64,000 nucleotides of DNA. It comes from Streptomyces gardneri. GTDB lineage: Bacteria; Actinomycetota; Actinomycetes; Streptomycetales; Streptomycetaceae. Below are positions 27,518 to 35,772 of the stretch, piece after piece. Location: NCBI RefSeq assembly GCF_006539185.1, contig NZ_BJMN01000004.1, forward strand, positions 18,723 to 82,722, in the 5' to 3' direction. The notes beneath the pieces were generated by a model. That model was not told the origin of the DNA and made no database searches. It saw only the letters and a program-made list of their open reading frames with translations. Every line of letters starts with the position of its first letter. Position 1 is the stretch's first letter. A program made the position numbers and the translations under genes.

Positions 27518-28710
27518 GACGCGCCTCCTCGGCGCAGGCCCGCCACACGGGCGGGCATCGACCAGATGTACGAGAATCCTTCGCCCGCTCGCTGGTCGAA
27601 CTCGTTCTCCGCCTCGTAGGAGGCGTAGTCCGGGTGGTAGAGCGAGTGCGGGGAGGAGCGGCTGACCGTCGTGACCGAGCCCTTGAAGAGCTTCACCGTC
27701 ACCGTGCCGCCGACCCGTTCCTGGACGTCCGTGAAGAACGCGTCCAGGGAGGTGCGCAGCCCGGTGAACCACTTGGCGTCATAGATGAGTTGGGCGTACC
27801 GACGGCCCATCTCCGCCTTGTACTGGAACAGTTCGCGCTCCAGGACCAGGTTCTCCAGTTCGCGGTGGGCCTCGTAGAGGACCGTGGCCGCGGGGCTCTC
27901 GTACACCCCGCGCACCTTCAGGCCGACGAGACGGTTCTCCATGATGTCGATACGGCCGACGCCGTGCCGTCCGGCGCGCTCGGCGAGCCGTTCCACCAGC
28001 TCCACCGGGCCCAGGGCCTCTCCGTCGAGATGGGTGGGCACGCCCCGCTCGAAGGTGAGGCGCACGAGCTCCGGGTCTTCGGGGGCGGACTCGGGCGACA
28101 CGGTCGCCGTGTACACCTCCTCCGGCGGGGCGAGCAGGATGTCGTCCAGCGGGCCGCATTCGACGCTGCTGCCCCACAGGTTGGTGTCGCGGCTGTACGG
28201 GCTGGACTTGAAGGCCGGGGTCTGCACCCCGTGGGTACGGGCGTACGCGATCTGAGCGGCCCGGGTGTGCAGGTCCCATTCGAGGACCGGGGAGATGATG
28301 CGCATCCCCGGGTCGAGGGCGGTGATGCCCGCGTAGAATCGGACCTGGTCGTTGCCCTTGCCGGTGGCACCGTGGGCGACGGCCTGCGCCCCCTCCTCAC
28401 GGGCGATCTCCACGAGCCGCTTCGCGATCAGCGGCCGGCTCAAGGAGGCCGCCATGAAGTACTTTCCCTCGTAGACGGCGTCGGCGCGCAGCGCCCGGAA
28501 GGCGTACCGGGCGAGGAACTCGTGCCGCAGGTCCTCCACGTACACCTTGGCGGCGCCGTTCCGCTCGGCGCGGGACCGGGCCTCGGCGAGGTCCTCGCTC
28601 TGTCCCAGGTCCGCGCAGAAGGCGATGACCTCCGCGTCGTAGGTCCGCTGGAGCCAGGAGAGGGCCAGCGAGGTGTCGAGGCCGCCCGAATAGGCGAGGA
28701 CGATCTTCAT
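27508..28710 (-). CDS. argG: argininosuccinate synthase (pathway copy)
   Basis: 400 residues, full length. ATP-PPase motif VLAYSGGLDTSLALSWL at the N-terminus, then GATGKGNDQVRF, SPYSRDTNLWG and EGKYFMAASLSRPLIA, all conserved in argininosuccinate synthases that join citrulline and aspartate using ATP. Its ATG overlaps the stop of the formyltransferase (TGATG) and GGAGG lies upstream. No argininosuccinate lyase is nearby. Because primary arginine synthesis needs its own argG elsewhere, this copy is likely dedicated to the operon's product. A changed acceptor specificity is possible but not visible. Confidence 0.93.
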   Translation of the reverse strand: MKIVLAYSGGLDTSLALSWLQRTYDAEVIAFCADLGQSEDLAEARSRAERNGAAKVYVEDLRHEFLARYAFRALRADAVYEGKYFMAASLSRPLIAKRLVEIAREEGAQAVAHGATGKGNDQVRFYAGITALDPGMRIISPVLEWDLHTRAAQIAYARTHGVQTPAFKSSPYSRDTNLWGSSVECGPLDDILLAPPEEVYTATVSPESAPEDPELVRLTFERGVPTHLDGEALGPVELVERLAERAGRHGVGRIDIMENRLVGLKVRGVYESPAATVLYEAHRELENLVLERELFQYKAEMGRRYAQLIYDAKWFTGLRTSLDAFFTDVQERVGGTVTVKLFKGSVTTVSRSSPHSLYHPDYASYEAENEFDQRAGEGFSYIWSMPARVAGLRRGGASWT

Positions 28711-29297
28711 CACAGCCTCCCTGCAGCCGTGTCGGGGGTCGTGCGGAGCCGCTGGAGCATGGCCCGCGTGTAGAGCCGCTCGCCCCACTGCTCGTCGGAG
28801 ACGGGGAGCTCCCGTCCTTGCGCGATCATTCCGATCACCTCGTAGAAGAGCACCAGACAGTGCGCCGCCGTACGGGCGCTGAGCGAGGCCGCGCTCTCGC
28901 CGGGGACGATCGGGAAGCGGGTGACCTTCACGATCGGTCCGGCGTCGATCCGCGGAACGATGTGGTGGCTGGTGGAGCCGAACTCCGCGCCGCCTTCCCG
29001 GAGGACGAAGTCGTAACCTCCGACGCCGCGGAACTGGGGTGTCGCCGGGTGGAAGTTGAGGGCGCTGACGGCGGCCCGCGCGAGCGTCCGGGGCTTCAGG
29101 AGCAGATCCGCCTTGAAGCAGAAGATGTGGTCGCCGTGCCAGCTCTCGTGGGCCCGGGGCGGAGGGTCGCCGTAGTCCCAGAGGATGACGGAGACGTGGT
29201 CGAAGACGTCCCGGAGGTGGGCGGCGGCGAGCCGGCTCCAGTGGGAGGTGTCCCCGATGAAGAGCACCTTCCTAGCCCTCGTGCTTGTCGTGCGCAT
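28710..29297 (-). CDS. formyltransferase-fold protein (10-formyl-THF type)
   Basis: 195 residues. The formyl_trans_N signature is present: ALNFHPATPQFRGVGGYDF (Asn and His of the catalytic set) and GSTSHHIVPRIDAGPIV (His and Asp). Relatives transfer a formyl group from 10-formyltetrahydrofolate to an amine or hydroxylamine. It lacks the C-terminal domain of methionyl-tRNA formyltransferase and is short, so a small-molecule substrate is likely. AGGAAG lies seven bases before the ATG. It overlaps the EamA gene by 26 bp and argG by one base, so it is tightly coupled within the operon. Confidence 0.82.
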   Translation of the reverse strand: MRTTSTRARKVLFIGDTSHWSRLAAAHLRDVFDHVSVILWDYGDPPPRAHESWHGDHIFCFKADLLLKPRTLARAAVSALNFHPATPQFRGVGGYDFVLREGGAEFGSTSHHIVPRIDAGPIVKVTRFPIVPGESAASLSARTAAHCLVLFYEVIGMIAQGRELPVSDEQWGERLYTRAMLQRLRTTPDTAAGRL

Positions 29298-30192
29298 CGC
29301 GAAGCTTCCTTCCTATGAAGATGAACCGGACGGCGAGCAGGACCGCCGCCACGGCGAGCACGGTCAGGACGCTGACCCGCTCGGAGAGGATCCAGGCGCC
29401 GAGCAGCACGGCCACGGCCGGAGTGACCAGGGTGTAGCTGGTGGCGATGGAGGTACGGACCGTGGTCAGCAGGTACATGTACGCGCTGTAGGCGAGGAGC
29501 GAGCCGAAGACGACGAGGTAGCCCCAGGCCCACAGCGCCGCCGCGTCCGGTGTCCGGTCGAGGCTCTCCCCGGCGAGCAGTCCGACGAGGGTGACCAGCG
29601 TGCCGCCCGCGAGCATCTCTCCGGCGTAGGCCATCGGTCCCTTGGGCAGGTCCAGGTGCTGGCTGAGCACCGAGCCGAGCGACCAGCTGATCGCGGCGAC
29701 GATGATCACGACCGAGCCCTTCGTCCCGCCGCCGAGTCCTCCGTCGACGGCGAGCAGGACGACACCGACGAGGCCGAGACCGATGCCGTACACCTCCAGG
29801 CGGTTCGGCCAGCGGCGGGTCGCGAGGCCGGCCATCAGGACCGTCCACACGGGGACGGTCGCGATGCCGACGGAGGCCAGTCCGCTGGAGATGTACCGCT
29901 CGGCGATGGCGATGCCGCCGACGCAGCCGCCCTGCATGAGTCCGCCGACGACGGCGCAGTGGAACCACTGCCGGCGGGTCGGCAGCACGTGTCCCCGGGC
30001 CAGCAGGAACACGGCGAGGACGATGCCGCCCGCGAGGAAGCGGGTGCCCGTCATGAGCAGCGGCGGCATGGTGTCGAGGGTGTAGTCGATCGCGAGGTAC
30101 GTGGATCCCCAGACGACGTAGACGGAGACGAGGCAGAGGACCACGGTCGAGGTGAGGGTGGAGGTGGGTTCGCGGGTGTGCGTGGTAGTCAT
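29272..30192 (-). CDS. EamA-family (DMT) transporter
   Basis: 306 residues from ATG 30192, with AGGAG eight bases upstream. Ten hydrophobic segments in two EamA repeats; the first begins YVVWGSTYLAIDYTL, the second AAISWSLGSVLSQHL. Drug/metabolite transporters of this family export amino acids and small metabolites across the cytoplasmic membrane. Located centrally in the operon, it is the natural candidate exporter for the pathway product. A Lys/Arg/His-rich tail (GRKLRDAHDKHEG) is cytoplasmic. Confidence 0.92.
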   Translation of the reverse strand: MTTTHTREPTSTLTSTVVLCLVSVYVVWGSTYLAIDYTLDTMPPLLMTGTRFLAGGIVLAVFLLARGHVLPTRRQWFHCAVVGGLMQGGCVGGIAIAERYISSGLASVGIATVPVWTVLMAGLATRRWPNRLEVYGIGLGLVGVVLLAVDGGLGGGTKGSVVIIVAAISWSLGSVLSQHLDLPKGPMAYAGEMLAGGTLVTLVGLLAGESLDRTPDAAALWAWGYLVVFGSLLAYSAYMYLLTTVRTSIATSYTLVTPAVAVLLGAWILSERVSVLTVLAVAAVLLAVRFIFIGRKLRDAHDKHEG

Positions 30193-30206
30193 GTCCAGGG
30201 CTCCTG

Positions 30207-30950
30207 TCAGTCGCTCGCGCGGAGTCCGGGCGAGCAGGTGAAACCGAGGATGAGGATGTCCCGCGTGGCCGGCCGGCCGGGGTCCACCGGAGCGGTGGGC
30301 GTGACGGAGTGGAGCACGTCGCGATCGGCCCAGAACATCGTGTCGAGGGGGTCTTCGAGCCGGAACTCGGCGAGCACGTCGCCGGATTCGCTGTGGACCC
30401 GTGAGTCGCCGCCGCGGGTGTTCGCCCGCTCCATCAGGTGGATGGCGCCGAAGTCGATCTCGTCCCGGTGGATGCCCTCGGGAGTGGGCTCGCCCGCCTC
30501 CCGTGCGGTCGCCCGGGTGCGGAACTGATGACAGTCGACCTCCCAAGGGTGATCGAGGCTGTCCTCGTCGACGGGGAACTGGGAGAAGTCGAAGCGGATC
30601 AGCTCGTTGAGGAGGGCGTTGGCGACGGAGCCACGGGTGAGGGGGGCCACCTCGCGATGGATGCCGCCGGCGTAGCGGTTGGCCTCGGGCGACTGGAAGT
30701 ACGGCCGGTGTGCGAGGAGTTGGACGGCGCGGGTGCGCGGCAGGTACCGGAACCGGTCGTACCGGCGCTCCCTGAACGAGGCACCGTTCTTGAGGTAGCG
30801 GTCGGGCTCCAGCCGGTTCCATTCGTCGGCCAGCGCCCCCTGGGCGTCGCGCGCGGCCGGGTCGACGTCGAGGTCGGCGCCGCGGACGAGTGCGTAGCCT
30901 CGGTCGCGCAGCCCGCCGTGGGGCTTGTGCGACCAGGTGATCCTTGGCAT
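30207..30950 (-). CDS. 2-oxoglutarate/Fe(II) dioxygenase (2OG-Fe_Oxy_2, amino-acid hydroxylase-like)
   Basis: 247 residues, ATG 30950 with GGAGAA five bases upstream. The iron triad appears as His-x-Asp in EGIHRDEIDFGAIHLM and a distal His in WADRDVLHSVTP; the following Arg in TRDILILGF suits 2-oxoglutarate binding. This family includes L-isoleucine 4-hydroxylase and related free-amino-acid hydroxylases. It starts 39 bp after the cyclase-like gene and ends 14 bp before the transporter. A hydroxylated amino acid would fit the other enzymes. Substrate is inferred only. Confidence 0.87.
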   Translation of the reverse strand: MPRITWSHKPHGGLRDRGYALVRGADLDVDPAARDAQGALADEWNRLEPDRYLKNGASFRERRYDRFRYLPRTRAVQLLAHRPYFQSPEANRYAGGIHREVAPLTRGSVANALLNELIRFDFSQFPVDEDSLDHPWEVDCHQFRTRATAREAGEPTPEGIHRDEIDFGAIHLMERANTRGGDSRVHSESGDVLAEFRLEDPLDTMFWADRDVLHSVTPTAPVDPGRPATRDILILGFTCSPGLRASD

Positions 30951-30989
30951 GTCGGTTCTCCAGACGTGAGGGTGGGGGGTCGTGCTCTG

Positions 30990-32204
30990 TCATCGACTCT
31001 CCGGCGCCCGGCGCCCCAGGGGCATGAGCGAGTGGTCCTGTCCCGGCCCCTGTCCCGCTCCCTGTCCCAGTCCCGGGGTACGCCCTGCGGGGGCGGGAGC
31101 GAACGCTTCGAGGGCGGCACGCAGGACATCGACCCCGACGGGGGTGACGGCCCGGCCGCGCTCCAGGTGCGGGGTGCCCAGGCCGTCCAGCAGCACCATG
31201 CCCACCCGGTCGGTCCCCGCGCGGGCGGCCCGCCGGCGCGGCAGCCGGCGCCCGGTAGGGCCGTGTACCAGCTCTGCCAGGACGTTCTCGGCGTCGGCCC
31301 CGAGGAGCAGTGCGGACGGCCCGCCCGCCCGTTCCACGAGCTCGGTGTGCGCCTGTTCGCCGGCCGCGTCCAGGAGCCCCGACAGACGTGCGACGCGCGC
31401 CGCGACCCGAAGCCCGAGCAGCGCGGCGTCGCCGTGGGGCGGGGCACCCGGGCGCGTGCTCGCGCGGAGGGCGCGAGCGAGGGCCCGCCCGTAGTGCAGG
31501 ACCATCGCCGGGCCCGTTTCGAGGGGGTCGTAGCGCAGGAGCGCGGAGCGGACCTCCACGCACAGCGAGAGGAAGGAGACGAGGGTGCCCGGGTCGTAGT
31601 GGCCGTCGCGCCGGAGCCGGGCGGCCACCTGGTCGTACGACCCGGGGACGACCGCGAGCACGTCGCGTACGAGGGCGCACACCCCGGCCCGCAGCGCCCA
31701 GGCGTCCAGGGTCTCCAGGAAGTCGAGCTGATCCCGGACCAGGATCGTCCCGGGGCCCGCGCCCGCGACGCCGCCCCGGCCCGCGACGGAGAGCGCCGCG
31801 TCCGCCATGGCGCGCAGAGTGGTCGGCAGGCGGAGCAGCGGGGGAGGTGTCCCGTCGGCGTGGACGAGACGGTCGGCCGCCTCGACGATCCGTGTGCCAC
31901 CGAGGGCCACGAGAGCCGAGCCGTCCGGCACGGCGCGGAGGCCCTCGGCGGGCAGCCGCGTGCCGGCCGTCAGCCATCGCACCTCGGTGGGCGCCGCGCT
32001 GTCGAGGGAGGCCAGCACGCGGGCGAGGAGAGCGGTCGGCAGCGAGGGGTCCGTGAGGACGACGAGCCGGTCGGCTCCCATCTGCCGCAGGGTCGAGGTC
32101 ACTTCGTCCGGCCACCCCGCCCCGCGGCAGACCTGGACGGGAACGTGCACGGGCCCGGCCTGGACGGACCGGTCGAGGGTGAGCGCCGACGTGGTGGGGC
32201 ACAT
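30990..32204 (-). CDS. degenerate sugar-phosphate-cyclase-like protein (3-dehydroquinate synthase superfamily)
   Basis: About 404 residues from ATG 32204; an in-frame ATG at 32273 would add 23 residues. The superfamily pattern is recognisable: VALGGTRIVEAADRL for the glycine-rich NAD site, LLRLPTTLRAMADAAL for the PTTL loop, and HYGRALARALRA with PPHGDAALLGLRVAARVARLSG for the helical domain. However, the catalytic Lys after PTTL and the metal-binding Glu of the AroB family appear replaced, and the C-terminus is a Gly-Gln-rich tail. It may be a non-catalytic or re-purposed cyclase. It is the first gene of the operon. Confidence 0.65.
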   Translation of the reverse strand: MCPTTSALTLDRSVQAGPVHVPVQVCRGAGWPDEVTSTLRQMGADRLVVLTDPSLPTALLARVLASLDSAAPTEVRWLTAGTRLPAEGLRAVPDGSALVALGGTRIVEAADRLVHADGTPPPLLRLPTTLRAMADAALSVAGRGGVAGAGPGTILVRDQLDFLETLDAWALRAGVCALVRDVLAVVPGSYDQVAARLRRDGHYDPGTLVSFLSLCVEVRSALLRYDPLETGPAMVLHYGRALARALRASTRPGAPPHGDAALLGLRVAARVARLSGLLDAAGEQAHTELVERAGGPSALLLGADAENVLAELVHGPTGRRLPRRRAARAGTDRVGMVLLDGLGTPHLERGRAVTPVGVDVLRAALEAFAPAPAGRTPGLGQGAGQGPGQDHSLMPLGRRAPESR

Positions 32205-32361
32205 GACGGATCCACATCCGTGAGTCGGGCGGGTTGCCCCTTCACGATCGGCGGCCGGTGCTCCCAAGGGCATGAGACGGTCGCCCCCTTCGCGCCCCGC
32301 CCGTACGCGGGAACACGATCCACTACCGTGCGTAACCGAATGTTACTGATAGTGTCGATTT
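32205..32361. promoter_or_regulatory. divergent promoter region of the operon and the two-component genes
   Basis: 157 bp between the first operon gene and the response regulator. It contains the small palindrome GTAAC-CGAAT-GTTAC at 32332-32346, 16 bp before the regulator GTG, in the only AT-richer patch of the region. It is a reasonable candidate site for the response regulator or another factor, but no clear -35/-10 pair is visible. Confidence 0.4.
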
Positions 32362-33039
32362 GTGCGCGAAGAAGACCGCTCCGTTCCCCGCGTCCTGATC
32401 GTCGATGACCATCCACTGTTCCGCGAGGGGTTGAAAGCCGCCCTGGAGAGCACCGGCGGCGCACTGGTCGTCGCCGAGGCCACGACAGGCGGAGAAGTGC
32501 CGGAGGCCGTCGCGCAACACCAGCCCGACGTGGTCGTCATGGACCTCTCCCTGCCCGACGTCTCGGGCATCGAGGCCACCCGGCGGCTCGCCGAGGAGCA
32601 CCCGGGGCTGCCGGTCCTCATGCTCACGATGTCCGACGACGACGCCAGCCTCCTCGCCGCGCTCCAGGCCGGTGCCCGCGGCTATGTGGTCAAGGGCGCG
32701 GGTTCGGACGAGGTCCTGCACGCGCTGCACACCGTGGCCGGCGGGGGCGCTGTCATCGGCTCCGACATCGCCGCCCGGCTCTCCCAGCTGCTCTCCGGCA
32801 ACCGGCAGCGCGACGCGGAACAGCTCTTCCCCGCACTGACCTCCCGCGAGGTCGAGGTCCTCGGACTGATCGCCCGGGGGTACGACAACCGACGCATCGC
32901 CCGTGAACTCGTCCTGTCGGAGAAGACCGTGCGCAACCACATCACGCACGTCTTCGACAAGCTCCAGGTGACCTCCCGCGCCGAGGCCGTCGCCCGCGCC
33001 CGCGACGCGGGCCTCGGGGAGGACACCTCCGGGCACTGA
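32362..33039 (+). CDS. NarL/LuxR-family response regulator
   Basis: 225 residues, GTG start. Receiver domain about 10-130: VLIVDDHPLFREGL, phospho-acceptor Asp in VVVMDLSLPDVSG, Thr in LMLTMSDDD and Lys in GYVVKGAG. C-terminal LuxR helix-turn-helix: LTSREVEVLGLIARGYDN and SEKTVRNHITHVFDKLQV. The adjacent histidine kinase is the obvious partner. It is transcribed away from the seven-gene operon and may control it or the repeat peptide downstream. Confidence 0.93.
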   Translation: MREEDRSVPRVLIVDDHPLFREGLKAALESTGGALVVAEATTGGEVPEAVAQHQPDVVVMDLSLPDVSGIEATRRLAEEHPGLPVLMLTMSDDDASLLAALQAGARGYVVKGAGSDEVLHALHTVAGGGAVIGSDIAARLSQLLSGNRQRDAEQLFPALTSREVEVLGLIARGYDNRRIARELVLSEKTVRNHITHVFDKLQVTSRAEAVARARDAGLGEDTSGH

Positions 33040-33130
33040 GACGGGGCCGGGCCGGGACACGCGTCTCATGCGCCCGGGACCACGGGCGTACGACGCTGGG
33101 AACCACCGCCGAACCGGCGAGGAGGCCGAA

Positions 33131-35233
33131 ATGCGCGCAGGCCGCGGAGAAGCGCGGGACGCCCCCCTGTTGAGACCGGACATGGTGCCCGCCTACGCGG
33201 TGTGCGTCCTCACCATGGTCGCCGGTGTCGTCTGGGCGGGCGTCACCCTCACCCGCCTGGACGACCCGGCCCTCCAGGGCGTCAGGCTCCATCTGGCCGC
33301 CGACCACACCCTGCTGGGACTCGGCCTCGCCCTGACCGGCATGGTCTTCGCCGCCCGTCGCTCCGCACACGCCCTGGGCCTGCTGCTGCTCGCCGCCGGC
33401 TGCGCCCTGACCCTGGCTCAGACGCTCTCCCTGGTGGCCGTGACCGCCCGGGTCGGCCCGGGCGCCTTCGCCGCCGTGCTGCTCTTCGCCCTGTTCGCCT
33501 ACACGCTGCTCGGCGTCGTCATCTATCCGCTGCCCCTGTGGCTGCCGAGCGGCCGCCTGCCCGCGCTCTGGGGCCGCCCTTACGTGGCGGTCATCGCGGT
33601 GTGGAGCGCCCTGCAGCAGTTCTACGCCTTCGCGAACCCGGAGTTCACGTACTACGGGCGGCCCACCCCCCTGACGGGCGGCGCCTGGACGTGGCTGGAG
33701 GACCTGCTCACCCCGTGGATGGACACCGCGGTCCTCTGGGTGCCGCCGGTCATCGTCGCCCTGGCCGTGCTCCTCATGGCGGCACGCTGGAGCCGGACAC
33801 CCAAGCAGGAGCGGACGTACGCCATCCTCACGGTCCCGTACGGACTGTGGATCACGATGCTGTACGTGCACCGGTTCACGGCCGCCCCCGAAGGTCTCAC
33901 TGTCATCGCCTTCTACATCGCCGCGGCCGCCTGGCCCGCGACGCTCGGCTACATCCACGTCAGGGAGCGGACCTGGGCCCTCGACCGGGCCGGGCGGCGG
34001 ATCCTGACCAGCTTCGTCCTCACCTTCGTGCTGTTCATGGCCTACGTGGGCGGCGGCTTCGTCCTCTCGTACTTCGCACCGGGCTCCACGACCCCGAAGT
34101 CCGCGCTGATCGCCTCCGCCGCCCTGCTCGTGGGCGTCCTGCTGCGCCCCACCTCGCGCTGGGCCGCGCGCCTCGTCGACCGCTACTACTACGGCGAGCG
34201 CGCCCAGCCGTACCAGGCCGTACGCCAGCTCGCCGACCGGCTCGGGCACGCCCTCGACCCCGGCGACATGCCGCGGCTGCTCTGCGACACCGTGGTCCAC
34301 ACCCTCAGGCTGCCCGGCGCCCGCCTCGTCATCAGCACCCGGCACGGACAGCGTGAGCTGGCCCGCAGGGGCGACCCGGGCCGTGGGCAGGAGCGGTTCC
34401 CGCTCGTCTACCAGGGCGACGTCATCGGCCACCTCCTGGTCCCGCCCCGCCACGGAGAGCTCGCGCTCGACCACCAGGACCGTGAGGCCGTACGCCTCCT
34501 GGCCGACCACAGTGCCCCCGCCATCGCCTCCCTGCGGCTCTACGAGGAGTTGCAGACCAGTCGCGAACAGATCGTCCTGGCCCGGGAGGAGGAACGGCGC
34601 CGCCTCCGGCACGACCTCCATGACGGACTCGGTCCGGCCCTGTCCGGACTCCGGCTCCAGGTCGACGCCGTCAGGTCGGTCATACCGACCGAACCCAAGG
34701 CACTGCGGTCGCTGACCGCCGTCTCCGAGGGCATCGGCCGGGCCATCGACGAACTGCGCCGGATCACCGGCGGCCTGGCCCCGGCCGCCCTCGACAGCGC
34801 CGATCTGCCGCGTGCGCTGCAACGGCTCGCCGAGCAGCTCGGCCGTACGGTGCGGATCACGGTGGGCCTGTGCCCCGAGCCGTTCCCCAAGCTTCCGGCC
34901 GCGGTGGAGGTCGCCGTCTACCGGATCGCGGCGGAGGCGCTGAACAACGCGGTCCGCCACGCGCACGCCGACCGGGCCGAGGCCACCGTGGTCCTGACCG
35001 GCGAGGCGGTCTCCATCGAGGTCCGCGACAACGGGGACGGCATTCCTGCGGAGCGCGACGAAGGGGTCGGCCTCCACTCGATGGCCGAGCGGGCCGAGGA
35101 GCTCGGCGGCACGTTCGAGCTGGTCAACACGGGTACCGGCACGCTCGTGCGGGCAGTCATGCCGTGCGGGCAAGGTGGGACACGTGTGGGACCTGAGGAT
35201 CAGGCGCCTGGGACAAGGATCTGGCGAGACTGA
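33131..35233 (+). CDS. NarL-type sensor histidine kinase, multi-pass membrane
   Basis: 700 residues from ATG 33131, with GGAGG five bases upstream. The N-terminal ~320 residues contain about nine to ten hydrophobic segments; a GAF-like region follows at about 360-475. The HisKA_3 box REEERRRLRHDLHDGLGP holds the phospho-accepting His, and the HATPase region has EALNNAVRHAHA (N box) and VRDNGDGIPAERDEG (G box). The many membrane segments suggest sensing of a lipophilic or membrane-linked signal. It pairs with the response regulator 92 bp upstream and precedes the repeat peptide by 60 bp. Confidence 0.93.
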   Translation: MRAGRGEARDAPLLRPDMVPAYAVCVLTMVAGVVWAGVTLTRLDDPALQGVRLHLAADHTLLGLGLALTGMVFAARRSAHALGLLLLAAGCALTLAQTLSLVAVTARVGPGAFAAVLLFALFAYTLLGVVIYPLPLWLPSGRLPALWGRPYVAVIAVWSALQQFYAFANPEFTYYGRPTPLTGGAWTWLEDLLTPWMDTAVLWVPPVIVALAVLLMAARWSRTPKQERTYAILTVPYGLWITMLYVHRFTAAPEGLTVIAFYIAAAAWPATLGYIHVRERTWALDRAGRRILTSFVLTFVLFMAYVGGGFVLSYFAPGSTTPKSALIASAALLVGVLLRPTSRWAARLVDRYYYGERAQPYQAVRQLADRLGHALDPGDMPRLLCDTVVHTLRLPGARLVISTRHGQRELARRGDPGRGQERFPLVYQGDVIGHLLVPPRHGELALDHQDREAVRLLADHSAPAIASLRLYEELQTSREQIVLAREEERRRLRHDLHDGLGPALSGLRLQVDAVRSVIPTEPKALRSLTAVSEGIGRAIDELRRITGGLAPAALDSADLPRALQRLAEQLGRTVRITVGLCPEPFPKLPAAVEVAVYRIAAEALNNAVRHAHADRAEATVVLTGEAVSIEVRDNGDGIPAERDEGVGLHSMAERAEELGGTFELVNTGTGTLVRAVMPCGQGGTRVGPEDQAPGTRIWRD

Positions 35234-35293
35234 GGTGGTCAGAACGGCCCGCCCGGCCAACCCGACCACCTCGATTCCCCTGGAGGAACCGAC

Positions 35294-35494
35294 ATGCCCC
35301 AGGCCAAGTCCCCTCTCCGTACGACGCTGAAGGTCCTGGCCGTGCCGGCCGTGGCCGCGGCCGCCCTCGCGGCCCTCCGGAAGTTCCCGGGCGGTGGCAC
35401 CCCGACGGCCTCCTCCGCCCGGCGCTTCCCGGGTGGCGGCACCCCGGCCGTCAGCGACGAGCAGCGCAGGTTCCCGGCCGACGGAACGCCGTAA
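35294..35494 (+). CDS. 66-residue peptide with three F-P-x-x-G-T-P repeats
   Basis: A real small gene: TGGAGG lies before the ATG and a strong terminator follows the stop. The N-terminus is basic then hydrophobic (about residues 11-28), like a signal or membrane anchor. The C-terminal 38 residues hold three repeats: RKFPGGGTP (29-37), RRFPGGGTP (43-51) and RRFPADGTP (58-66), the last ending the protein. It follows the kinase by 60 bp and probably shares its mRNA. Options: a precursor of a short signal peptide released from each repeat, a ligand or small regulator of the kinase, or a RiPP precursor. No family recognised. Confidence 0.75.
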   Translation: MPQAKSPLRTTLKVLAVPAVAAAALAALRKFPGGGTPTASSARRFPGGGTPAVSDEQRRFPADGTP

Positions 35495-35516
35495 CCTCCG
35501 CCCCTTCTCGCCCTTC

Positions 35517-35553
35517 GCCCCGGCCACACGACGGCCGGGGCGTCGTCGTTTTT
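35517..35553 (+). terminator. intrinsic terminator
   Basis: GCCCCGGCC (35517-35525), a seven-base loop and GGCCGGGGC (35533-35541), followed by GTCGTCG and a T-run at 35549-35553. It ends the kinase/peptide transcript. Confidence 0.9.
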
Positions 35554-35638
35554 CGTGCTGATTCATTTCACGGGAAGGCGTTATGTGTACGGCGTATGAA
35601 ATTGCCACACGCTTTCGCGCATACCGATATCAGGGCCG

Positions 35639-35668
35639 TTGACAGCCCTTCTCCGGGCTGCCTAGCTT
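35639..35668 (+). promoter_or_regulatory. sigma-70-type (HrdB-like) promoter
   Basis: TTGACA at 35639-35644, 18-bp spacer, TAGCTT at 35663-35668. It lies 104 bp before the GNAT start and probably drives the GNAT/LLM/LLM operon. Confidence 0.6.
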
Positions 35669-35772
35669 GCGTCGCGGAAAACGACATCAGCGGTCGACCC
35701 GCCGGGCCTGCCGGTGACCCACTCCGGAATCCCCGCCCCGCGGACCGCGCCATGGACGGAGAGCCCCGCCGC

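Noticed and set aside
27508..28710. Argininosuccinate synthase as the primary arginine-biosynthesis gene
   Set aside because: It is embedded by overlaps in an operon with oxidase, formyltransferase and exporter genes and has no lyase partner.
30438..32408. Long plus-strand open frame opposite the dioxygenase and cyclase-like genes
   Set aside because: Antisense shadow of two genes with clear motifs; no domain of its own.
35294..35494. Repeat peptide as substrate of the radical SAM enzyme at 41444
   Set aside because: That enzyme already has an adjacent precursor, and a terminator, an operon and 6 kb separate the two; a link has no support.
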